A stretch of DNA of 64,000 nt from Haemaphysalis longicornis (GCA_013339765.2 CM023449.1:16095811-16159810); one strand, 5' to 3'. Positions 1 through 9,833 are shown, counted from the first letter of the stretch. Notes: a model not told the origin generated them from the sequence alone. Translations and numbers: made by a program.

Positions 1-186
1 GCGATGACAATATAACTGAAGGTTCCCAGCACTCATTGCCATTTTTAGAAAGAAGGCACCGTCATAAAGCTTAATTACGAGCTTTGCTTTACTGAGGCAT
101 TGCATGAGACTGTTATTTTGTAAGGCAAGGCGTTCGTTTTAGTATCGGCACTGAATACGATCAAGGAACACAGCTCTGCAGACGCG

Positions 187-555
187 ATGGACGACTCACC
201 ACCCGTCTCTCCACCACCGAAACGCAAGGCCAAAGAATTAAACCCCAGTAGTTCTAGCCAGTCCGCACCCTCTGGCCCTAAAACATACGTCGATGAGGAC
301 ATGCTCGGCCAATTTGGAGAAGACCTCAGTAAGGCCATAACCGACACGCTCAGCGCAAAATTCGAGGCCATGCTGGCGGAAGTGGCCGAAAATATCGGCT
401 CCCGAATTTCTCCCCTTAAAGCTAGGGTTACAGCCTTAGAAAGCACCACCACGTGGATGGCTAGGGATGGAAAAACGGGTCCCATAAAATCAACTAAACG
501 CTACTTCCACCCACCCACAGCAGAAAGCTCCGAAAATATTCTCGACCATGTCTAA
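187..555 (+). pseudogene. LINE ORF1 C-terminal fragment (122 aa)
   Basis: Open frame of 122 residues, rich in Ser/Pro and Lys at the start (SPPPKRKAKEL) and then helical and acidic (DEDMLGQFGEDLSKAI to RVTALES), probably a coiled coil. A similar stretch (KRRATSDAPVAPKESSNMEE) lies at the same place before the endonuclease in the LINE at 27.5-30.6 kb, so I read it as the tail of a nucleic-acid-binding ORF1. Its stop TAA overlaps the next ATG within the string ATGTCTAA, an arrangement suited to termination-reinitiation. The N-terminal ORF1 and zinc knuckles are absent. The first ATG used here may be internal to the ancestral ORF. Confidence 0.55.
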
Positions 556-1200
556 TTGCTTACAAAAGATATCCCGGAAGACCAGTACGCTTGTCGTCTG
601 GCAATGGAACTGTGGAGAATTTAGGAGGGAACGCGCTCACCTTGAGCAATTTATTAGGACCAAATATTCCAACGAAATGCCTGACGTCCTTTGTTTTCAA
701 GAGACCGGTGCTTTTGCAAAGCTCACAATTACAAATTTTTCGCAGATTTAGACGACGCCGCTGGTGCTAACTAAAAGCAAAAACCCACGGTAGCCACTCT
801 CGTGAGGCGAAACGTTCCGGCCATTCGTCGCGATGCCGGTGTGAGCGCGTCGTCTGCTGCTCACGTTCTTGTTGAATTAATTCCAGACAGCAAACGCAGA
901 ACACAGAGCATATTCATACTTAACATATACAGCTACCCTCGAAACGCCCATACATTGGGCCAACTTTTTCGTAAAACCCTCGAACTCGCCAGGGGAACAC
1001 CATAATAGTCGTCGGAGATTTCAAAGCTCACCACACCGAGTGGAGCTATAAACGAGACACAATTAAGGCTCGATGCACATTGAGAGGGCCTCACCTTGAT
1101 CACTGACCCGCATAGGAAACAGCGTGAGTGGCGACACTACTCTCGACCTCGCCTTCACGAAAAACGCGCGCATAGATGCCACTTGGCTCAACATTCCCAC
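548..1200 (+). pseudogene. LINE ORF2 endonuclease (APE-type) remnant
   Basis: The frame from 548 gives VWQWNCGEFRRERAHLEQF and PDVLCFQET, the N-terminal motifs (Asn and Glu of the active site) of apurinic-type LINE endonucleases that nick the target DNA. It stops at 749-751. The next in-line piece, 802-1005, reads RRNVPAIR and FILNIYSYP, and around 1010-1045 VVGDFKAHHTEW carries the GDFN-like motif. A final piece near 1130-1190 reads TTLDLAFTKNARIDATW. At least three frameshifts or stops separate these pieces, so no endonuclease can be made. Confidence 0.75.
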
Positions 1201-1208
1201 ACCTCAGC

Positions 1209-1798
1209 CGATACAATCATTACTGACTCTCGAGCAGCATGCCGAAGCTACATACGCGGAAGAATATCAAGACTAGGTGCAAGAATCCTTCTCTAGCGAC
1301 CCCTCAACGCAAGATCTGTCTGGTTTGGGCCCCTGCCCACTCGTCCCTTCGCGGCGATGTCATAGCCCACACGACAGCCCGAGAATTAGCCTACCGGGCA
1401 CCGCGAGACGACTGGCTTCAAGCGACCCATCCCCTAGTAACATACCAAAGCATAGCACAGCACTACAAGCTGAGTCGGCAACAATATCCTCCTGCCCACC
1501 CGTCACTCACCAACGAACAGGAAACAAACTCAGGCTTCTGCAGACAAACCCGTTCCCACACCTATCTAAACTTCACGCCATCAATCCCACCCTCTACAGC
1601 GCCACCTGCTCACACTGCGGTGGGATCTGTACCCTCTACCACATGGTGTGGGCCTGCCAGAAAAACCCAAATGTCCGCCAAATTATCCCCAACCCTTCCC
1701 ATGAGCAGTGGGAGAGAGAAGTGGCCAGCTCCAGCAGCGAAACTCAGCTGGTGGAACTTGCGGAGAAGGCAGCAAGCTCCAACGGGATCCTGAAATAA
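1209..1798 (+). pseudogene. LINE ORF2 RNase H remnant and C-terminal Cys/His domain
   Basis: The RNase H signature TDSRAACRSYIRGRIS (about 1217-1265) is followed, after a frameshift, by LVWAPAHSSLRGDVIAH (about 1320-1370). Another frame change leads to the conserved tail CSHCGG, LYHMVWAC (about 1604-1655), a CX2C...HX4C arrangement typical of the end of I-group ORF2, and finally HEQWEREVASSSSETQLVELAEKAA before the stop. The tail frame is open from 1277 to 1798. RNase H would remove the RNA strand during reverse transcription; here it is disabled by frameshifts and loss of its N-terminal half. Confidence 0.75.
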
Positions 1799-1834
1799 GG
1801 AATCCGACCACGTGCTCCTTTTTTAAAAATAAAG

Positions 1835-1886
1835 CTCTCCTCTCTCTCTCTCTCATATCTCTCGCTCTCTCTCTCTCCTCTCTCCT

Positions 1887-1917
<31 letters not shown>

Positions 1918-1949
1918 CTCACTCTCCTCTCTCTCTCTCTCTCTCTCTC
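1835..1949 (+). repeat. (CT)n microsatellite at LINE 3' end
   Basis: About 115 bases of nearly pure CT with short interruptions, directly downstream of the LINE stop codon and its AATAAA. Same-family 3' ends near 55.8 kb and 60.5 kb carry CT/GA tracts in the same position, so this tract is best read as the LINE's own 3' tail, since expanded. Long open frames across it on either strand are low-complexity artefacts. Confidence 0.9.
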
Positions 1950-2028
1950 AGGAAAACCTCGGCAGTGACAACTACATCGTCGTTATTGGTATCGAATTCA
2001 GGGTCACTAAATACCCGTATGGTAACAA

Positions 2029-2994
2029 TTGGCCGCGTATCTGCTCCTTTCGTTGCAAATGTCTTCAAAAGATGACAGTCTTTGTAGACATTTGCCAAGG
2101 AATGCCCCCCTTTGCTTTCCCGCTCACCTCTCATGCTGTTCCTGTACCGTCGCGCTCATCCCAAGGTAAACGCACTAAAGTGTACGCGGCGCTTCCGCTG
2201 GATGAGCCCACCGAGCCAACCGAGCTGCTCCAGGTGCGATCGTGTAACGCGAGCAGGCGAGCGGAAGCCGCGCCCGCGCACCGCCGCCGCAGAGAGCAAG
2301 AGCGCTCCCCGATGGGCCGCGCGTACCACCGTTGTAAAGAGAATCGGTTAAATAAAAACGAGTTCCAACGGCTCTCAATAATAGATAACAAAAGGTTTGC
2401 GCAAGGCAATTTGAATTTACCGCGGTCTCATTCATTCATTCTGCTACAGGCCGGGTTCCTCGATGACAGCGCTGCAGTACGGCGGAGACGCGCGTGAATG
2501 GAGGCGGCCGACTACAAGGTTTATAGAACCGCGCGGCCGTGCTCCACGTGCGCTCCAAGCAGAACGTGGAACCTAGCTAGTGGAACCTTTCGTTGCTGTT
2601 GCCGCGTGATTTTTCATATGCCGCCAGGAGGCGGCGGTTTTCCTGCAGTAGATGTAGAATATCATTTGTTATCGAAAAATCAAGCATCCATGAATTTTTA
2701 ATAAAGGAACACCTGTAAATATCCCTTAGTGTACTAAGTTTCCGTCTTATATTTTGCGTAAATGTCTTGTTCTTGTTCAACAAAGTTGACACGTATGATC
2801 ATATAAACGGCTTAGACGTTTACATTTGGCTGTGAGTATATAAGACTATTGCGCAATATAAATTTTACTTTGGCCGGGTGGCTGAATCGAGTTACAGACG
2901 GACAGACAGACATAGACAGACATACAGACTAGACAGACATACAGACAGACCAAATTTCTGGGTTTAAGTAGCCCAAGAAAGACTATCGTCTTTA
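2029..2994 (+). repeat. Unassigned TATA-bearing dispersed repeat, copy A
   Basis: First of three copies in this window (others at 47.76-48.53 kb, minus, and 51.08-51.79 kb, plus). The copies align from ATTGGCCGCGTATCTGCTCC at the 5' end to GACTATCGTCTTT at the 3' end. Shared blocks include TTTCCCGCTCACC, GTACGGCGGAGACGCGYG, GGAACCTAGCTAGTGGAACC, AATAAAGGAACAC, TTCTTGTTCAACAA, TATATAAGACTATTGCGCA and GGCCGGGTGGCTGAATCG, then a (CAGA)n run. Copy A carries an extra segment of about 220 bp (roughly 2190-2410) missing from the others. A 16-bp subterminal inverted repeat, clearest in copy B, is imperfect on the left here. No coding frame is conserved between copies. Confidence 0.8.
2837..2855 (+). 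promoter_or_regulatory. Conserved TATA-like core in repeat copy A
   Basis: TATATAAGACTATTGCGCA is shared with copy B exactly and with copy C at all but one base, although the copies are otherwise clearly diverged. TATATAAG fits a TATA box. In this copy the following bases complete ATTGCGCAAT, a perfect palindrome matching the known C/EBP-type bZIP consensus. It lies about 150 bp before the 3' end of the repeat and would point transcription out of the repeat into the adjacent LINE. Promoter activity is inferred only from sequence. Confidence 0.4.
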
Positions 2995-3619
2995 AACACT
3001 CCACCTCATCGATGGGACGCCATCCGCAAAATATCGGCTTTTCCGAACGTACCTCAATCATGAATGTCGGCGAGCAAACCTTCCATCGAAGAGATATCTA
3101 ACATTCGGTAATGGACAGAAAAACTCTGGAGGGAGGCTAAGCAGGCTACTAAAGAAGTACCAGCAGATACAGGCCTTTATCAAGCCGATGCAAAGCTCCT
3201 TCACATGTGGGAGGCCAAGCACAGTTTGCACCAGAGACTTCGGAAACAAAAGCTAAATCGCAATCTCAGGCGGCGCCTCGCTACTCTCAATCCCCACATT
3301 GAATATTTCACAAATCAACTAACACATCAAAATTTGCACAGCACGTGTGATCGAATACAAGTCAGAGACGTGGAATATTTTACGCTGTCTTATCGACCCC
3401 AACCATAGTAAAACCACACAGAAAACAACCTCAACATACTTCTACACAACTTTAAGGGTTCCGACACCGACCTAATAAAGGTAATTAAAGATAGATACTT
3501 CGGAGATTCCCCACAGTGAGGTCCTCCCTCGCTTACACGGGACCGTAAAATGACCTCTTGATCGATCCATCACGGTAAGCGAAGTCCATGGGGCGATCTT
3601 TACCCGGCGAACTCGCTCG

Positions 3620-4740
3620 TCGCCAGGTCCAGACGGCATCACGAACAAAATGCTCCGAAATCTGGACGATGAATCATTTGAAGCCCTCACCCGCTACATG
3701 AAAGTGTGCTCGGAGCGTGGCCAAATACCCGACATGTGGAAAACGGCAAAGGTGATTATGATCCCCAAGCCAGGAAAGAAACTGCAGTTCAAAACTAAGA
3801 CCGATTTCGCCCACGTCTTGTGTAGGAAAATTAATGGAGCACGTCATACTCAACAGGCTCAACAGCTTCATTGAGGGCAATGGTCACTTTCCTCACACGA
3901 TGATCTGCTTTCGCCCAAAACTCTCTGCGCAAGATGTCGATGCTTCGCCTCAAATACGACGTCATCGACGAGGGGGAACTGGTCTCCACTTGACACTAGA
4001 GCCATTTTGGGTCTTGACCTCGCAAAGGCATTTGACACGTCAAACACTCGGCTATCCTCACGAACCTGAGCAAACACTGCGTCGGGAAAAAAGTCTCTAC
4101 AGCAGCAACTTCCTTTCAGACCGCACAGCTACCCTCACTATAGTGGGAATCGAATCGGACTGCGATAAAGCTAGGGAACAGGGATACGCGGCCAAGGCTC
4201 TGTTCTCTCCCCGTTTTCTTTTCAACATCGCTATGATTGGTGTTCCCAAAATTATAAACCAATGAAAGGCCTTCAACATAGCCTTTACGTAGGACGATGT
4301 TACGCATCTGTGTCCCCAGAGGCAGTGACGGTCACATTAGGACACGCTACAATCAGGCAATCGAAGTAGTGGAAGATTCACGTTCGGCCCTCGCGGTCTC
4401 AACTGCTCTCCTGCAGAAATCGGAGCTTTTACTATATCGACCAACCAGTCGAGGGCTGTGCACAGATAAGACCCCTCCGGAAGTCCAACTCTCCGCTGGT
4501 GGTGGAACACAATGCATCCCCCTAGTGACAAGCATACGGGTCCTTGGCCTTCGTATACAGGCAAACGGGCACAATTGCGAAACCGTCCTCGCTCTCAAAA
4601 AAGGAGGTCTATCCAAATCACCCGACTCATCTCGAGTAATTGCCAACCGCCATCATGGAATGAAGGAACAGAATTTCGTTAGGTCAAACTTGTGTTCTAA
4701 GCAGGATAACGTATGTCACTCCGTTCATAGAAATTAAAAA
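3620..4740 (+). pseudogene. Reverse transcriptase remnant of the I-group LINE
   Basis: The longest readable piece, 3650-3874, holds NLDDESFEALTRYMKVCSER and KTAKVIMIPKPGKKLQFK, matching early RT blocks. The next frame (3834-4265) keeps EHVILNRLNSFIEGNGHFP and NFLSDRTATLTIVGIESD, with LFNIA near 4230. At the catalytic site the two Asp codons remain (4293-4298, DDV) but the codon before them is TAG, so the usual YxDD box is broken by a stop. The polymerase would copy LINE RNA at the nicked target; this copy cannot. Confidence 0.7.
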
Positions 4741-4759
4741 GGACGAAGAACACAAAATC

Positions 4760-5890
4760 GACGCTCTCATTAGGCGAGCTTACAAGCAAGCTATCGGTAT
4801 ACCGCTTACCGCATCGACTGAATGCTTGGAGGTACTTCGGCTACACAATACGCTAAGCGAACTCATCGAAGCTCAACGCTTAGTGCAACGAGAACGACTA
4901 ACCTACAGCGCTACTGGAAGGCACATCCTCGACTCCCTTAGCATCACCTATCCGAGTACTGCCCCAGCCAAAGTCCCACTACCTCCAGCCATAAGAGAAG
5001 GCATACACATTCCACCTATTCCAAAAAACATGCATTCCGTGCACAATTTAGAGAGAAGACACGCGCGGGCCACAGCCCTCCAAAAACAGTACGAAAAATC
5101 AGAGAACGTGGCATACGTGGATGCAGCTGATAACGAAGGCCGCGACGCAATGGCATTCGTGGTAGTCGATCGGCAGGAAAATTCAATACCTTCCGGCTAA
5201 ATTCGCACGAACGAACCGAAAGCGGGGCAAGAGTCGGCCATAGCACTGGCAATGACGGCCTCTGCAAAGATCAAATATGTAATCAGTGATTCCAAATCTG
5301 CCATTATAAATTTTTCAAGAGGGCGAACCTCCCCAAAAGCGTCTGCAGTTCTTAAATCTGGCTTTTGTCGCGATGCGCGGACCGGCAAAATCTACCTAAT
5401 ATGGGCACATGACCACTCCGGCCTGGCCGGGAAGGAGTGCGCACACGATACTCGTGGGTTCACCCACCGAGCTGGCATCGACCCTAACACCGCATTCGCC
5501 CAATCGCCCTGATGGTCGGGCAGGGAGCGGCTCGTGTCCTACAAGGACATAACAAATAACTACCGTCTGGAACGCCCCCCCCCCCCCCCCCCCGCTCATC
5601 CTTCACTCAATAAGAGGCAATCCATCGTAAGGCGACTAACTTCAGACGAATTCGTATCCGAACCCGGTTATCTATAGCTACTGCTATCCAGGGCAACATT
5701 CCAACAAATGCCTGAAATATAAAGAAAAGGCAGATCTCGCACGCATGCTATGGGTCTGCCCGAATGCGGCTACATGCGTTCGCGAGAATAACTCAGGCGG
5801 AGCAATGGGAGACCGTGTTGCTCAGTTCCGACCGAGCAGATCAATGTCGTCCAGCTGGCCGAGGGCGCTGCTACAGCCCAAGGGCACTTG
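4760..5890 (+). pseudogene. RT connection, RNase H and C-terminal domain of the I-group LINE
   Basis: The 124-residue frame 4826-5200 covers the connection region and the first RNase H strand (NVAYVDAADNEGRDAMAFVVVD). The frame 5252-5512 continues the RNase H with VISDSKSAII and LIWAHDHSGLAGKE, where the catalytic Asp and the late His are visible. A 19-base poly-C run interrupts the downstream linker, and the C-terminal CX2C...HX4C domain is only partly readable (ADLARMLWVCPNAA). The RNase H is split by at least one frameshift near 5200. Confidence 0.7.
5575..5593 (+). repeat. Poly-C run (19 C)
   Basis: An uninterrupted run of 19 C inside the decayed LINE tail. It reads through as PPPPP in the fossil protein and probably arose by slippage in an originally proline-rich linker. 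Length is a common sequencing or assembly uncertainty. Confidence 0.9.
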
Positions 5891-5945
5891 GCCGACACCT
5901 AGGATCACAAGCCTCTCCCAATATAGTTATTTCTCTCTTTCCCTC

Positions 5946-6833
5946 TCGCGTCTAATGACACGAGTTTCAAAATTGTCATTTTTTGAGCCCACTTCAAAAA
6001 GACAGCTTGAGTGGTCTCTTCTCCCAGTAATTATCCACGACCGGGGCGGTCCAGAAAAATCAGTGGCAGCGCGCCCCTCGCCGATACATCAGAAAACAAC
6101 AGTTGCTGACAATCGACTGTGGCGCTTGCAAACCCACGACGACAAAGCACTGCAGCTGCTGAGTTCATCTCTAGAAACTTATTCCGAAAATAAGACACAA
6201 ACTAAACACAACCAAATGCTGGTGAGCGATAGGGAACAACCGAAACTATAAAACAGAGTACGCGGCTTCAAGATCTTTCGCGACGTCTGGTTAGGGTACC
6301 CGCACACAGTAATTAAGGCAGCGTCGTCGGTCAGGCAAGCGCGCGAGCGTCCGGAAGTAACTCAGACTTGTTCTTTCAGATACGCTACATAGCCTTCGGC
6401 GAGAAGGGTCTCAAGTGTACCCGCCCCTTCTTGTGTTGTCTTAGGGTATTAAAACGCTGAACAGGTCTTTAGCTTTTTCTTTTTGATGTGTAATACCTTA
6501 AAGACACGTATACAAAGGCCTTGAAAACGATATCGTGACTTGAGGGAGGTAATTATTTCTGAGCACGGGCGTAGAGGTACATAATGGACAAATAAAAATG
6601 GGTGGGATGACTATATAACCATGGTCACCTTATTTTTGAAACGTAGAAGCAAGTATTGCTTAATGGTTTCTTGATCCTGAAACCTTTATTCTTTGTGCCT
6701 GTGCACTTACATGTTTGCTGTACTGCACGACATTTATTACAATCAAACTTCCTCCTCTACGGGAGTAGCGTACGTTAAGGATAGCAACAGACATCATGGA
6801 TACATACGCTGTTTTCACGAGGATCTTGTACAA
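5946..6833 (+). other. No recognisable feature
   Basis: Mixed-composition DNA without a convincing coding frame. Frames near 5950-6250 continue the LINE frame by chance past its end. I see no tandem repeat, no clear TIR and no tRNA-like motif here. Confidence 0.5.
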
Positions 6834-7207
6834 GTTGAGGTGTAACATTAAGGGACAAGAAGGCAGCGGAGTAGGTCAGGGAACAAACGCGTGTTAAGGA
6901 CATATTAGTAGAAATTAAGAAGAAGAAATCGACGTGGGCAGGGAGTGTAATGCGAAGGCAAGATAACCGTTGGTCCATTAAGGGTAACAGAGTGGATCCC
7001 TAGAGAAGGCAAGCGTTGCACGGGGCGGCAGGAAGTTAAATGGGCAGATGAGATCAAGAAGGTTGCGGGGATAAATTGGTCGCAATTAGCACAGGAACGG
7101 GGTTATTGGCGATTAATGGGAGAGGCTTTTGCCCTGCAGTGAGCGTAGATAGGCTAGGTGGTGGTGACGGTGGTGGTGTGATGATGATCATGATTATGAT
7201 TATACAA
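6834..7207 (+). mobile_element. RTE-like LINE 3' end, 5'-truncated
   Basis: Begins GAGGTGTAACATTAAGGGAC and translates, with frameshifts, into the C-terminus of an RTE-like ORF2 (MRRQDNRW, TEWIPREGKR, VKWADEIKKVAGINWSQLAQERGYWRLMGEAFALQ). It then runs into GCGTAGATAGGCT and a degenerate (TGATGA)n tail. The same 3' module recurs at 9.5-10.2 kb (+) and 62.0-62.6 kb (rearranged). RTE-like is my best assignment from the basic RW..RVTEW.PR motif and the short-repeat tail; I cannot exclude another clade. Confidence 0.7.
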
Positions 7208-8300
7208 GTTGAGGAGGCACTACCTGCGCGCAGCGTCGCTGGCCTGGGCTGAACGGCACTGGTCTGTGCTGATTTCCTTCTGAACCTTGAAGTCCAGAAG
7301 GAAATAGGGACCGAAGCGTAGAGAAATCATGGAACTAAAGCAATATAGCAGACGTAACAACCTGAAGATAAAAGGCGTGCCTGCCTGTGCTGAAGAATCA
7401 GTGGTCTGACGGGATGGCAACGACTGCTGCCACCATTAAAAGCTAAGTGTGTCCAGATTCAATTGATGTGATTCAGTTCATTCCAACCAAGAAAACGAAC
7501 CAAGAGAACATTCTTGTGAAATTAATCTCAAGGACAAAAGAGATGAAATTGCGCAAAGGCTTTTGGCATTTACGCTGGGGTAGAAAGCGATGAGCCAGTC
7601 TATTCCAAGAAGCATTTATGCGCAGAGAATGAGGGGATCCTTGGTAAAGCGGGGCAGAAAAAGCGAGAAACGAGTTGTAAATTAGCTTGCGTCTGCCAAG
7701 GCAATATCGTGATGGGAAGACTGAGAGCTACCGGGTTCTGACGTACCGACTTAGGAAGACCAACCTAAATTCAACTAAACCCATTGCTACGTCTTTATAG
7801 TTATCCTTTTTAGCTTCATATGGACTTTTAGTGTAGCCAAGTAAACCGTGAGTGTCGCATGTATCCATATTGTTTCCATATTGACTGTAATATTCGAAGC
7901 CTGTGAACATCCAAAACTTGCTGTTAAATTTCGTAAGCAAGCACCAGTTTAGTTTCGATGTTCTTGCTTTGTCCGAAGTATGGTTAAAGAACGGCGAGCA
8001 TATTTCTTTCCATGGGTATAATTTTTTGTCACCATGTAGGGATACATAATCGCGGGGTGAGGGCATAACACTTCTTATCAATTCTTCCGTGCTATGTAAC
8101 CTTATACATGATGTATCGGTTATTGACGTAGTTTCAGAATCCATTTTTGCAGCAGTGACATTTGGAACAGTTGTAGACGTCATGTATCTACCTTCTAGTT
8201 CTAGTGTACCGCTCTTCCTTGCCAGGATGGAAAATATTCTAAATAGCCACAAGTTCTCCAATGTTGTTCACAGCATGTTTACAATAGGTATTAAGAATAT
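7208..8300 (+). mobile_element. CR1-like LINE fragment: ORF1 and endonuclease
   Basis: About 7330-7790 translates in pieces as an ORF1 with RRNNLKIKGVPA, IDVIQFIPTKKTNQENILVKLISR and a decayed HLC.EN..LGKA block, the same order as in the better-preserved LINE at 36-40 kb. From about 7850 an endonuclease follows: VLALSEVWLKNGEHISFHGYNF, LINSSVLCNLIHDVSVIDV, SIFAAVTFGTVVDVMYLPSSSSVPLFLARMENILNSHKF. It stops just before the expected GDFN motif, where RTE-like sequence begins at about 8302. Stops and frameshifts are frequent. A 177-aa frame on the opposite strand (7728-8261) is an antisense shadow. Confidence 0.7.
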
Positions 8301-8400
8301 TTGATTAGGAACAGGTGGGCGTATAGTTAATGAAGAATACCTCAGTAACCTCACATTTGCTGATGGCGTTGCCCTGCTAAGTAACTGGGGGGACGGATAG

Positions 8401-9108
8401 GATAGGATAATACAGTGCATGAAAGGCAGGGAGGTTAACCAGGTTACAGTTCCGGTTGGCTACCCTACACATGGGAAGTGGGGAAGGAGGGATTTAAAGA
8501 GATAGAAGAGTATTGAAAAGACAGAATAGAGCTGAGAAGCAAGAAGAGAAAATTAAGATAACTACAAAACAAAACAATAGGCGCTAATAAAGCCTAAACT
8601 GAAACGGTTTTAAAATAACAAATAACAAATGAACAATGGTGCACAGTGTCTCTACAATCGTTCAGACAGGCCTGTGTCCTTTAAGAACCGAAGTAGTGCT
8701 TTCGGATTGTGATGGGCTACGTCTGTGACACAGAACAGTTTGCGCAGTTAATGGCTGGTTGTCGAGTTTTCGGAAAGCGGTTGACAGGTGCAGTCTCTGC
8801 GTTGCAAACCGGACACAGTGACACAAGAGGTGTTCTATTGTCTCGTCCATGGCGCACACGTCACATGCAGGGCTGTCAGTCATGCCGATAGTGAAGGAGT
8901 AAGTTTTAGTGAAAGCAACTCCAATCCACAGTCGGCACAGTAGGGTGGCATCTGAACGTGGCATGTTAGTGGGTAAGTGGCGCTGCAGGTCAGGATCGAG
9001 CGAGTACAGGCGGGGGTTTGAAAACTGCGGCGTATTCCAAACGGTCAGCGTGATTTCACGGGCGATGGAGCGCACCTTGCTGCATCATGGCGCGACAACG
9101 GGGACGAA
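8401..9108 (-). mobile_element. Antisense LINE 3' fragment nested in RTE-like LINE
   Basis: On the minus strand a 137-codon frame (8662-9075) reads DATLLCRLWIGVAFTKTYSF, TDSPACDVCAMDETIEHLLCHC and FRKLDNQPLTAQTVL, the Cys/His C-terminal domain of a LINE ORF2, followed by a 3' UTR and a degenerate (TATCC)n tail at 8401-8420. GGGGACG occurs at both borders of the insertion and interrupts an otherwise continuous RTE-like reading, so a target duplication of about 7 bp is likely. The end sequence resembles the LINE end at 63.9 kb. Heavily 5'-truncated. Confidence 0.75.
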
Positions 9109-9706
9109 TTGCAAAGCATGCTTACCGCACTGGACAAGCAGAGCAGAACTGTGGGCCTGAAAATTAATGTGCAGAAAACTAAGGGAATCCTTAGTAACCT
9201 CGGGAGGGCCCAGTGGTTTGAGATAGGTGACGAGGCAGTAGAAGTATTACGGTAAGTGCATATATCTACTCAGGCCAAGTAGTGACCCCGGATCCCAACC
9301 ATAAGGCAGAGATATATAAAACAATAAGAACAGGGTAGAGTTCATTTGGCAGGCATTCTCAGATAATGAGTGGCAGCCTACTATTGTCTTTGACGAAGAA
9401 AGGGTATGACAGCTGCATCTTACCGGTTCTCATTTACAGGGCAGAAACTTGGAGGCTCACTAAAAGGGTTCAACTTAAACTGACGATGACTCAGCGAGCA
9501 ATGAAGCGGAAGATGACAGGTGTAACATTAAGGGACAAAAAGAGATCGGAATGGGTCAGGGAACAAACGCCTGTTGACGTAGTAGTAGAAATTTAGAAGA
9601 AATTGGTGTGGGGAGGGCTTGTAATGCGAAGTCAAGATAACCGTTGGTCATTAAGGGTAACAGAGTGGATCTCTAGAGAACGCAAGTGTGGCAGGGGGCA
9701 GCAGAA

Positions 9707-9833
9707 GGTTCCTTGTATCCATGCATCTATGTATGTTGCCTGTTCGTATTCTTTGTACCTATGTATGCGGTGCATCACCCGAGGAGGCCCTGTGCTGTTG
9801 GTGAGCACTTCAAATAAATAAATAAATAAATAA
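9707..9833 (+). mobile_element. Short LINE tail insertion with (AAAT)n end
   Basis: About 127 bp that are absent from the parallel RTE-like sequence near 7020. They end in GTGAGCACTTCAAATAAATA and a short (AAAT)n run (9812-9833), typical of a severely 5'-truncated LINE 3' UTR. The host sequence resumes at about 9836 (AAGATGTTTGCGGG). The family is not identified. Confidence 0.6.

Larger units (their letters stand above)
187..1853 (+). mobile_element. I-group LINE, internally deleted, 5'-truncated
   Basis: A non-LTR retrotransposon relic read in order on one strand: end of ORF1, start of an endonuclease domain (WQWNCGEF, then PDVLCFQET), a later endonuclease piece (VVGDFKAHHTEW), then directly an RNase H piece (LVWAPAHSSLRGD) and a C-terminal Cys/His domain ending in a stop at 1796-1798. 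The whole reverse transcriptase is missing, so an internal deletion joins endonuclease to RNase H near position 1200. The 3' end is a short UTR with AATAAA followed by a (CT)n tract. Endonuclease plus RNase H places it in the I group; the exact clade is not determined. Several frameshifts make it inactive. Confidence 0.8.
3060..5945 (+). mobile_element. I-group LINE, 5'-truncated, heavily frameshifted
   Basis: In order: a basic linker after the endonuclease (LRKQKLNRNLRRRLATL, about 3240-3290), RT motifs (SPDGITNKMLRNLDDESFE; KVIMIPKPGKK; AILGLDLAKAFDT, partly frameshifted), a connection region (IDALIRRAYKQAIGIP, ECLEVLRLHNTLSELIEAQR), an RNase H (YVDAADNEGRDAMA; VISDSKSAIINFSRGR; IYLIWAHDHSGLAGKECAH) and the C-terminal Cys/His tail (ARMLWVCPNAA; QWETVLLSSDRADQ). 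It begins immediately after repeat copy A, and ORF1 and the endonuclease are absent. It ends near a CTCTCT-rich run at about 5930-5945. Inactive. Confidence 0.8.

Noticed and set aside
2868..2892. tRNA A-box-like GGTGGCTGAATCGRG in the TATA repeat
   Set aside because: The string is conserved in all three copies, but no B box follows at the right distance (a CAGA run does), so a polymerase III promoter is not supported.
7728..8261. 177-codon minus-strand frame
   Set aside because: The plus strand encodes a recognisable LINE endonuclease here; the minus frame is its shadow.
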